This document shows, one piece after another, positions 1 through 5,788 of a stretch of DNA of 7,443 nt. A program made the position numbers and the translations under genes. The DNA comes from CAYYHA01 sp964471535 (GTDB lineage: Bacteria; Myxococcota; Myxococcia; SLRQ01). The stretch lies in the NCBI GenBank assembly GCA_964471535.1, contig CAYYHA010000216.1, positions 1 to 7,443 of the forward strand, in the 5' to 3' direction. The notes under the pieces are model-generated. The model did no database searches, was not told where the DNA came from, and worked only from the letters and a program-made list of their open reading frames with translations. Positions within the stretch are counted from its first letter, which is position 1; each line of letters opens with the position of its first letter.

Positions 1-221
1 GGGCGCGGGGTGGTGGGCTTCAGCGGCGCATCCGGATCGCGGGCGTGGAGGATCCGGGCGACGAGGGCGAGGCAGTGCCGGCCCTGGCAAGGTCCGGTGG
101 AGAAGCCGGTGAAGCGCTTGACCGATTCGATGTCGCAGTAGCCGCGCTCGAGGCTGTGCTCGATGTCCTCGAGGGTGACGTCCTCACAGCTGCAGACGAC
201 GATGCGTGGTTGCCGGGGCAT
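1..221 (-). CDS. BFD-type [2Fe-2S] small subunit of an FAD dehydrogenase (3' end outside window)
   Basis: Seventy-three complete codons are visible from the ATG at 221; the C-terminus lies beyond base 1. The protein carries a BFD-like (bacterioferritin-associated ferredoxin) [2Fe-2S] site: C10-x-C12 in VCSCEDV, then C45 and C50 in GPCQGRHC. The context around it (CEDVTLEDIE, IESVKRFTGFSTGPCQGRHC) matches the BFD segment of sarcosine oxidase alpha and of the small subunits of opine, hydroxyproline and cyanide-forming glycine dehydrogenases. The tail after the last Cys (PLKPTTPRP) resembles the linker that follows this domain in sarcosine oxidase alpha. Its likely role is to pass electrons between flavin centres in a cytoplasmic or membrane-associated complex. 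The start overlaps the stop of the upstream gene by one base (TGATG), which implies translational coupling and fixes the start. The family is clear; the substrate of the complex is unknown because the catalytic subunit is not in the window. Confidence 0.85.
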   Translation of the reverse strand, partial: MPRQPRIVVCSCEDVTLEDIEHSLERGYCDIESVKRFTGFSTGPCQGRHCLALVARILHARDPDAPLKPTTPR

Positions 222-1522
222 CAGAGCGATCCTCCCTCCACCGCTTCGGCGGCCGCCCGTCCCACCCGCCGGCCCGACTCGGCCGCCGCCTCGGGTGAGG
301 CGGCGGCGCAGAGGCTGCCGCAGGCGAAGACGCCGGGGCTCACCTGCCCCGCCTCGTCGGTGCAGACCACGAAGCCGCCTGCAGCGGGGTCGAAGCGGGT
401 CTCTGCCCCGGCCTGCACCGCCAGCTCGAAGGCGGGGGCGCGGGGGAGGCCCAGGACGAGCCCATCGGCCTCCACGGTCTCGGTGCCGCCCGGCCCCTCG
501 ATGCGAAGGGCCTCCACCGACGCGCTGCCACGGGCTTCGAGGATCCGTGGCGATCCTGCGCGGAGTGCCGCGGAAGGGGGCAAGGTGGCCGCGATCTCTG
601 CCCCGGCCTGACGGAAGAGCGCCTCGAGGGGTTCGGAGAGCTCCGGCCCCGCGCACAGGACGGGCCGCTCGCAGGGCAGGACGCCGAAGCGGCTCATCAG
701 CTCGGCAGCCCAGTACGCATCGAAGATGCCGGGCAGGTCGTTGTTGGCAAAGAGGCCAGGCGAGGGATAGGTGCCGGTGGCGAGGACCACGACCTCTGGG
801 TGCCAGCGGACGATCCCGGCCGGTGTGCTGGCCACGACCTCGAGCGTCCCGCGGGGTCGGTGGAGGAACTCCGCCGTGCTCTGTAGCTCCACCTGCCCGG
901 GCAGGGCGGGCGGCCTCTCCCAGAGCACACTGCGAAGGCGCCCGCCCAGCGTATCTGCGGCCTCGAGGAGCACCGCCTCGCGTCCGGCCTGAAGCACCGC
1001 CTCGAAGGCCGCCAGCCCCGAGGCGCCGCCGCCCACCACGAGCACCTCGGTCCGCCGGTGTCGGATGGGCCGGGAGGCGGGGACAGCCTCGGGGAGGGTG
1101 CCCAGCCCGGCCAGCTTGCGGACAATCTTCTGCACCATGCCCTGTACCAGAGGCACACCGGTGAACAGCTCGTGGTGGTCGATGCCACGGGGGAAGAACC
1201 AGTCGGTCACCCCGAGGAGATCGTGGCGGGCGCTGCCCACCACGTTCTGGTAGGCGGCACGGAGTCCGGGGCGGCAAGGGGTTTGGCAGGCGGCCCGGTT
1301 CGGCAGGCCGTCGATGCGCATCAGACAGTGGGCACAGTGGCCCGCGCCGCACGGGGCGCCGCGGGGGCGGTGGTACTTCACCGATCGGCTGAACGCGGTG
1401 AGCCCCGCGCCGAGCATCGCGGCGGCGACCGGCTCGCCCATGTAGGCCTCGATCACCTGCTCGCCGACCTCGATGGAGATGGCCTCGCGGTCCGGAGGCG
1501 CCTGGTAGCGGCGTGGCGGCAC
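221..1522 (-). CDS. [2Fe-2S]/FAD-dependent oxidoreductase, SoxA/HcnAB/OoxA-like alpha subunit
   Basis: This 433-residue protein starts at GTG; an in-frame TAG lies 15 bases upstream and no earlier start exists. Residues about 14-95 form a plant-type [2Fe-2S] domain (Fer2_4 class) preceded by VKYHRPRG, with ligands C58, C63, C66 and C79. After a linker typical of sarcosine oxidase alpha, residues 158-187 form the FAD Rossmann fold: VLVVGGGASGLAA with G164, G166, G169 and the ribose-binding E187. LATGTYPSPGLFANNDLPG and a C-terminal FAD strand (GVFACGSLC) follow. This fusion of ferredoxin and pyridine-nucleotide-disulfide-oxidoreductase domains is seen in HcnA+HcnB, opine oxidases, hydroxyproline dehydrogenase and the N-terminal part of sarcosine oxidase alpha. 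The likely role is oxidation of an amine or amino acid together with the BFD subunit and a DAO-type subunit. One oddity is that the usual Gly-Asp before the FAD pyrophosphate is Gly402-Ser403, and the second dinucleotide-binding loop (CAGPELSE) is also not canonical. The substrate cannot be assigned. Confidence 0.85.
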   Translation of the reverse strand: MPPRRYQAPPDREAISIEVGEQVIEAYMGEPVAAAMLGAGLTAFSRSVKYHRPRGAPCGAGHCAHCLMRIDGLPNRAACQTPCRPGLRAAYQNVVGSARHDLLGVTDWFFPRGIDHHELFTGVPLVQGMVQKIVRKLAGLGTLPEAVPASRPIRHRRTEVLVVGGGASGLAAFEAVLQAGREAVLLEAADTLGGRLRSVLWERPPALPGQVELQSTAEFLHRPRGTLEVVASTPAGIVRWHPEVVVLATGTYPSPGLFANNDLPGIFDAYWAAELMSRFGVLPCERPVLCAGPELSEPLEALFRQAGAEIAATLPPSAALRAGSPRILEARGSASVEALRIEGPGGTETVEADGLVLGLPRAPAFELAVQAGAETRFDPAAGGFVVCTDEAGQVSPGVFACGSLCAAASPEAAAESGRRVGRAAAEAVEGGSL

Positions 1523-1531
1523 GGGTGCGGG

Positions 1532-1540
1532 ACTCTAGCA
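1532..1540 (-). promoter_or_regulatory. Putative extended -10 (TGCTAGAGT) of the dehydrogenase operon
   Basis: On the minus strand the sequence is TGCTAGAGT: an extended -10 TG one base before TAGAGT (4 of 6 to TATAAT). Only 9 bases separate the hexamer from the GTG start at 1522, so transcription would begin within a few bases of the start codon. No Shine-Dalgarno sequence is present in those 9 bases (CCCGCACCC), which fits a leaderless or nearly leaderless message. No good -35 hexamer was found at normal spacing, so confidence is low. Confidence 0.35.
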
Positions 1541-1672
1541 GAGAGGCCGCCGCCGCGGAGCCCCACGCCAAGTCCCTGCCGGTGCACCCAGGCGATGGGC
1601 GTCCGCAGGAGGCGCAGACGGCCCACGAACCCCGTGCACGCTGAACAGCGGACCCGCGTGGTTGTCATCCAG

Positions 1673-1687
1673 GCTGTCTCGGACAGC
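1673..1687. promoter_or_regulatory. Perfect dyad upstream of the lipoprotein promoter
   Basis: GCTGTC-TCG-GACAGC is a perfect 6-bp inverted repeat around a 3-base centre. It ends 21 bases before the putative -35 of the lipoprotein promoter, a position suited to an activator or to a regulator acting on both divergent units. No specific regulator can be named. In GC-rich DNA a 6-bp arm can arise by chance. Confidence 0.35.
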
Positions 1688-1708
1688 GAAGCGCCGCGAG
1701 TGGGTGCA

Positions 1709-1737
1709 TGGACAAAGGGGGTCAGGTCGGCTACACT
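1709..1737 (+). promoter_or_regulatory. Sigma70-like promoter of the lipoprotein gene
   Basis: TGGACA (1709-1714, 5 of 6 to TTGACA) and TACACT (1732-1737, 4 of 6 to TATAAT) are separated by exactly 17 bases. The predicted transcription start is near 1744, giving a leader of about 88 bases before the ATG at 1832. The leader contains a dyad and a mini reading frame. This is one of the two best promoter matches in the window. Confidence 0.5.
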
Positions 1738-1787
1738 CCGCGACACTTCGGCAAGCGCGCCGACGCCGTACCTGGCAGGTTGAGAGG

Positions 1788-1803
1788 CGCCAGATGTCTG
1801 GCG
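1788..1803. promoter_or_regulatory. 16-bp dyad in the lipoprotein leader (operator or RNA hairpin)
   Basis: CGCCAGA-TG-TCTGGCG is a perfect 7-bp inverted repeat with a 2-base centre, lying between the predicted transcription start and the ribosome binding site. As DNA it could be an operator downstream of the promoter. As RNA it would fold as a 6-bp GC-rich stem with an ATGT tetraloop that contains the ATG of the seven-codon leader frame. Confidence 0.45.
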
Positions 1804-1817
1804 AGCAGTTGTCGTAA
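1794..1817 (+). other. Possible seven-codon leader ORF (MSGEQLS)
   Basis: An ATG at 1794 opens a seven-codon frame that ends in TAA at 1815-1817. GAGAGG (1782-1787) lies 6 bases before the ATG, a usable ribosome binding site. The stop codon overlaps the A-run that begins the main gene's own ribosome binding site (AAAAGGGGG, 1816-1824). The start codon sits in the loop of the 1788-1803 dyad. The geometry suits translational coupling or leader control, but so short a frame may be coincidental. Its peptide shows no run of a single regulatory amino acid, as a classical attenuator would. Confidence 0.2.
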
Positions 1818-1831
1818 AAGGGGGACCTCGA

Positions 1832-4687
1832 ATGTGGCACGCGGCCATTCCCGGATGGGCTCGTGGTGTTCTGCCGGCAGGGTTGTTTTGCGCACTGGCT
1901 GTGGGCTGCGGGGCCCCGGCGGGGAACGTCTCCAACGTTGAGATCACCTGGCTGTCTCCAGAGAACGAGGATGCACTCTTCGGTGCACCACCGGTGGTCG
2001 TGCATGCGACAGCGACCGTATCCGGCAGCGATACGCTGGCGGAGTTCGTTCTCGTTCAGCCGGATCCGTCGACCTACGGAGAAATAGGTACCGATCAGGT
2101 GGCGGGCCTCGATGAGGTGCGCTACGAAATCCCGAACACGGTACCGCCTGACGATGGGCGCTACGTGACCGTGGTGCTCCGGGCGACGAGCAGCGGCGGA
2201 GAATCGGTCACGGCGAGCCGCAGGTTTACGCGCTCTCCCCCCAGCGTCACGCGAGTCGAGCTGTCCGGCGACTGCATCGAGACCCCACGCACTTGTGCTT
2301 CCAAGATCAACCTGGAAGCGGAGGGTGCTCTCGGGTTCGCGCCGGAGACGTTCAGGTTCGAGATCCGGCGCCCCGACGATGCGAGCTGGGTGCTCGATGA
2401 TGCGGCTTTGAGCACCGAGTGGCAGGTGGACCCGGCCCGCCCGGGTGTCGTCTTGGCCTCGGCAGAGCTCGATACGGCCTTGGCAGACTCGACCGGTCGT
2501 CCCGTGATGCCAGATGGGCTCTACCAACTTTCCGCCGTGCTCCAGGACCTCTCAGGTGAGGTTGCGGAGTTCGCAGACTCGCAGACCTTCGCGGTGGACA
2601 ATTCCCCTCCGGTACTGACGCAGGAAATGGGTGCGGCCTACCCCTTTGCGCTGGATGCGTACTGGGTTGGGGGTGCCTACGAGGTGGCCGGCGCGTCGCC
2701 GCGGAAGGCGCAGGTCGACATCGCCTTTACGGTGCAGGATGCAAACCTCGCCCGGGTGCGGGCCTTCGATGACACACAGGAACTCTCGGTGATCGACAGC
2801 TTGGGAGACTGTACGGACACCTGTTCCGGGACGCTGGCGGTCGAGTTGGCCGAAGGGTCGCACCGGCTCTACCTGGTCGCGGAGGATCGTTTTGGGCACG
2901 AGACATCCTTGGTGGACGAAGCGCTTGTGGTCAACGTGGATTTGACGCCGCCCACCGTCTCTGACGATTCGATTGGCTCGACGGTGACCGATGCTTCGAA
3001 GCTCTATCTTTCGTGCCCCAGCGCCAATATTGCCGACTGTCAGCTCGTGCCCATCGATCCGGCGGACGACGGGCAGGTCGATCTGGGAACGGCGGTGGCG
3101 GCCGATCTGGCGTCCGTGCCGAGCTTTGCGAAGTTCGAGCACCGGCTCTCGGCTTCTACGCTGCAGGCGGCAAAAACTCAAAACCTCCCCGTGTTCTACC
3201 TGCTCTTGGCCGATCCAGTGGCAGGAGGCGTGACGACGCCCGGTCCGATGCTGACGGCGACTGCACGAACCGAGTGGAGCGCGGACGGGAGCACCTGGAG
3301 CGACGCCACATCGCCCCGGCCCCTTGCTACGTTGGGTACGCCGACGGGAACCCGAACGCACGCCTTCTACTTGAGCGCAGAGACGGCTAGCCTGGGCTTC
3401 CACCGGCCGGGGTACTACCGGGTCACGGTTTCGGTGACAGACCTCGCGGGCAATGGAGGTCGCGCCATCTATCGGGTCCACCTGAGCGAGGTGCTACCGG
3501 CTCCGGTAGGGCTTTGGATCGATCCTGCATTCGCCGGATCCTCCGGTGCCGACCTACAGGACCTCTCGCTCGCAGCGGCGGATTGGGACGAGTACGTTCT
3601 CGGGAGCGGGAGCGCCCGGTATTTCCGCTTCGCCCACGGAAAGGTTTTTGTCCCTTGGACCCAATGTACCGATGAGACTGGTGCAAAGACGCCGTGTTCG
3701 GTGCAAATCTCGTTGCGCGAAGCGAATGGGGTCAGTGACGACGGGCAGAGACTCGCCTTTCTCCCGACCCGCCCCCCCATCGGGCCCGCAACCGAACCCA
3801 TCAAGGTGGAGTTCCGGTGGAGGCGAAAGGGCCGTGAGATTCGCAGCGCGCGCCACCGCGAATCCTGTGTGACCACGGCGATGGTCGACGCAGGCACGTG
3901 TCACGTTGCTCGCGGTGGTACGCCGGTCTGTGCATCGGCAGGCCAAAGTTGGACGAACTTCCCGGGCTGGTACAACTACTGGTACGACGTGCTGGAGGGC
4001 GATCCGTACCAGGACCCGAACCAGACGCCCAACTGCCGCGATCGGCGTGTGGATCCCTATCCCACGGCGCCTGGCGCGGAGACGAACTGGCAATCGGTGC
4101 TCCGGGACGTCGAGGCGGAACTCCTTGGGCCTGCGGGGCTCGTCCCGCCGGATGCGAACGGGCCCGCCTGGGCGCTTCCCACGGCCGATGCCGCGGGACA
4201 GTCCTTGGCGCTCGATCTCTACCTGGTCACCCCGAGTGGCGGCACGGCGTCCGGCTTCTACCCCCGCTCGACGTTCTACGACGGGTCGGCGCTCCATGGG
4301 TTGCATCTCGCCGCAGATGGGAATGGCCGGTCCGACCTCAATGGAACGCCAACCTACTGGAGGTGGGCGAACCGCGATTCGTGGGACGACTACTACGAGG
4401 TACGGTTCCAGGCGGGATGCGATCCCATGTTGGATCCGAACTGCCCCCTCGTGTGTGCGGGGCCCATTGGGCAGTGTCAGAGTCTGAACTGGGAGTATCT
4501 GGAACTGGTTTGGATGGTCTTCGATGTCGAGGTCCAGGGGCGCTCGAGCGGCATACCGGTGGTTGACCCTCCCATGGCGACGAATGCGTTCGAACTGGAC
4601 TTGGTGCGTGTGTCGGGCGTTACGCAGACCGACCTGATCCCAGGCACCGAACTCTGGCCGATCTACATCCGCGACACGATCAACTGA
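1832..4687 (+). CDS. Large Ig-like-repeat outer-surface lipoprotein of unknown function
   Basis: This is a 951-residue protein with a good ribosome binding site (AAAAGGGGG, 7 bases before the ATG). The N-terminus is a lipoprotein signal: a short start with R11, a hydrophobic stretch (about 12-25) and lipobox A23-V24-G25-C26. Residue +2 is Gly rather than Asp, so outer-membrane sorting would be expected by the E. coli rule. Next come beta-rich Ig/cadherin-like modules at about 36-133, 139-254, 261-370 and 376-551. The second and third end in linkers typical of such repeats (VDNSPPV at 255-261, VDLTPPTV at 370-376). The fourth contains VTDLAGNGG. Residues 552-951 form an unrecognised region rich in Trp, Tyr and paired Cys (aromatic cluster WYNYWYD at 713-719; Asp/Asn-rich loop at 829-838 that could bind calcium). 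Many closely spaced Cys pairs suggest disulfides outside the cytoplasm. The gene is less GC-rich than its neighbours. No enzyme motif was seen; binding, adhesion or surface structure is inference. Confidence 0.85.
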   Translation: MWHAAIPGWARGVLPAGLFCALAVGCGAPAGNVSNVEITWLSPENEDALFGAPPVVVHATATVSGSDTLAEFVLVQPDPSTYGEIGTDQVAGLDEVRYEIPNTVPPDDGRYVTVVLRATSSGGESVTASRRFTRSPPSVTRVELSGDCIETPRTCASKINLEAEGALGFAPETFRFEIRRPDDASWVLDDAALSTEWQVDPARPGVVLASAELDTALADSTGRPVMPDGLYQLSAVLQDLSGEVAEFADSQTFAVDNSPPVLTQEMGAAYPFALDAYWVGGAYEVAGASPRKAQVDIAFTVQDANLARVRAFDDTQELSVIDSLGDCTDTCSGTLAVELAEGSHRLYLVAEDRFGHETSLVDEALVVNVDLTPPTVSDDSIGSTVTDASKLYLSCPSANIADCQLVPIDPADDGQVDLGTAVAADLASVPSFAKFEHRLSASTLQAAKTQNLPVFYLLLADPVAGGVTTPGPMLTATARTEWSADGSTWSDATSPRPLATLGTPTGTRTHAFYLSAETASLGFHRPGYYRVTVSVTDLAGNGGRAIYRVHLSEVLPAPVGLWIDPAFAGSSGADLQDLSLAAADWDEYVLGSGSARYFRFAHGKVFVPWTQCTDETGAKTPCSVQISLREANGVSDDGQRLAFLPTRPPIGPATEPIKVEFRWRRKGREIRSARHRESCVTTAMVDAGTCHVARGGTPVCASAGQSWTNFPGWYNYWYDVLEGDPYQDPNQTPNCRDRRVDPYPTAPGAETNWQSVLRDVEAELLGPAGLVPPDANGPAWALPTADAAGQSLALDLYLVTPSGGTASGFYPRSTFYDGSALHGLHLAADGNGRSDLNGTPTYWRWANRDSWDDYYEVRFQAGCDPMLDPNCPLVCAGPIGQCQSLNWEYLELVWMVFDVEVQGRSSGIPVVDPPMATNAFELDLVRVSGVTQTDLIPGTELWPIYIRDTIN

Positions 4688-4701
4688 GCTGCGGTGTCCG
4701 T

Positions 4702-4719
4702 AGCGGCCGACTTGCCGCT
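4702..4719 (+). terminator. Possible hairpin terminator after the lipoprotein gene
   Basis: AGCGGC-CGACTT-GCCGCT is a perfect 6-bp GC-rich stem with a 6-base loop, beginning 15 bases after the TGA. A weaker CGCG/CGCG hairpin follows at 4722-4734. There is no T-tract, so it is not a standard intrinsic terminator. In GC-rich genomes such hairpins can still mark transcript ends, and the position just after a long monocistronic gene supports this. Confidence 0.35.
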
Positions 4720-4870
4720 CGCGCGCAATACGCGGTGCAGGTGCGTCGGGTTGTCTGGGGTTGCAGTCACCAGGCGGTGAGCCCGCAAGCGCGCGAGGAC
4801 CGCGGGTGAGGTGCGCCGTGCGTGTGCAAGCGCGGCGCCCGGCCAGGCCGCGCTGCCGCAGATTCGGCGG

Positions 4871-4901
4871 TTGACAGGGGCGGGGCGGGCTCTGGTAGGG
4901 T
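4871..4901 (+). promoter_or_regulatory. Promoter of the response regulator gene (TTGACA ... TAGGGT)
   Basis: A perfect TTGACA (4871-4876) is followed after 19 bases by TAGGGT (4896-4901). The -10 match is weak and the spacing one or two bases long, but the TAGRGT form resembles the box in front of the dehydrogenase operon on the other strand. The predicted start near 4908 leaves a leader of about 49 bases. Its position argues against the longer reading frame that begins upstream of it. Confidence 0.5.
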
Positions 4902-4956
4902 CCGCCTCCCAGCCCGGCGGACGTGCCGCGCCTGCCGGGGACGGGGGAGCCTTTCG

Positions 4957-5781
4957 ATGCGAGGTCGCATTCTGATCGTCGACGACGATCCCAATCTCCG
5001 GGATCTCTTGAGCGAGGTGGTAAGCAGCCTCGGCCACGATGCGGTCACCGCCGCCACGGGGGAGGAGGCGCTCGAGCGGGCCCACGCGGCACGACCGGAT
5101 CTCGTGCTCCTCGACATCGTGCTGCCGGACCGGGACGGCCTGACGGTGCTTCGGTCTCTGAAGACGGATCTGGGCCTAGAGGCGGTGCCCGTGCTCATGG
5201 TGACGGGCCGAGGGGACGCCGCCACGCGCCTCGAGGCCCTCGAGGCGGGGGCCGAGGACTACCTGGAGAAGCCGTGTCGTCTCGAGGCGCTCCGCAGCAC
5301 CCTCGAGCGCTGCCTGCGCCTCTCCCGCCTGCGCCGCCGGGTCGCCGAGGCCAACCTGCGCACCCTCGAGGACCGCGTGCGGCCGCTCCTCGTCGGGGAC
5401 GATCAGGACCTGCGGCGCGATCTCGGCTGCGAGATGGCCCGCGCGGATCGCTATGACCGGCCGCTCGCCTGTGCGGTGCTCGCCCCACAGTTCGGGTGCA
5501 CGCCGGAGGGACCGGACCGGCCGGCCTGGCTCGCGGAGCGGGCGCTCCTCCTCGCCCGGGGACTCCGGGAGAGCGACCGCATCTACGTGCTCGCCGAGGC
5601 CTTGGTGCTCCTGCTCCCCGAGTGCGATGGCACGGGCATCGGCCCGGCGATCGAGCGCATCCGGGAGTGCCTGGGCCCGGTGGCGGGCCATTTCGTGATC
5701 GGCGTGGCAACCCATCGGCGCGGCCAGCGGGACCTCCTCGGCCGGGCTCGGGAGGCGGCGCTCTCGCTGGCGGCCGCCTAG
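4957..5781 (+). CDS. Response regulator with degenerate GGDEF-like output domain
   Basis: This 274-residue protein starts at the ATG at 4957, chosen because GGGGGAG (4943-4949) precedes it by 7 bases, the REC fold begins at once, and the promoter lies inside the longer frame. Residues 1-120 are an intact receiver domain: acidic pocket D9-D11, phosphoacceptor D53 in LLDIVLPDRDG, T83, and K105-P106. An Arg/Leu-rich helix (about 108-142) links to residues 150-274, which follow the GGDEF layout: E-x-x-RADRYDRPLA at the start, RESD at 204-207 where the RxxD inhibitory site would sit, LLLPE (218-222), AIERIRE (231-237), VIGVAT (247-252). The catalytic signature itself is replaced by LAEAL (212-216), and the usual metal-binding Asp and FKxxND segment are absent. 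It is therefore unlikely to make c-di-GMP and may be a binding or protein-protein output. It ends 7 bases from the convergent yggS stop. The REC call is firm; the pseudo-GGDEF assignment is by pattern. Confidence 0.88.
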   Translation: MRGRILIVDDDPNLRDLLSEVVSSLGHDAVTAATGEEALERAHAARPDLVLLDIVLPDRDGLTVLRSLKTDLGLEAVPVLMVTGRGDAATRLEALEAGAEDYLEKPCRLEALRSTLERCLRLSRLRRRVAEANLRTLEDRVRPLLVGDDQDLRRDLGCEMARADRYDRPLACAVLAPQFGCTPEGPDRPAWLAERALLLARGLRESDRIYVLAEALVLLLPECDGTGIGPAIERIRECLGPVAGHFVIGVATHRRGQRDLLGRAREAALSLAAA

Positions 5782-5788
5782 GTACCCG

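Larger units (their letters stand above)
1523..1831. other. Divergent intergenic control region, about 309 bp
   Basis: This gap separates the minus-strand dehydrogenase operon from the plus-strand lipoprotein gene. It holds a putative extended -10 for the left gene, a 15-bp dyad, a sigma70-like promoter for the right gene, a 16-bp dyad in the leader and a seven-codon reading frame, each listed separately. Between about 1541 and 1672 I see no convincing gene: frames crossing it are continuations of shadow frames without a ribosome binding site. No tRNA or recognisable small RNA was seen. Confidence 0.7.

Noticed and set aside
163..1164. Long plus-strand frame (333 codons) rich in Arg and Pro
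   Set aside because: It is antisense to the FAD dehydrogenase gene, of low complexity, and has no ribosome binding site or family resemblance; it is a product of high GC third positions on the other strand.
1535..2527. Minus-strand frame of 330 codons across the intergenic region and lipoprotein start
   Set aside because: It is antisense to the lipoprotein signal peptide and first domain, with no recognisable protein features or start signals.
4688..4870. Small RNA or small gene between the lipoprotein and the response regulator
   Set aside because: Apart from the hairpin at 4702-4719 I found no short frame with a ribosome binding site and no promoter followed by a terminator within this stretch.
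4822..4956. Upstream extension of the response regulator frame to an ATG at 4822
   Set aside because: It would add 45 low-complexity Arg/Gly residues before the REC fold; the promoter TTGACA lies inside it, and a good ribosome binding site precedes the ATG at 4957.
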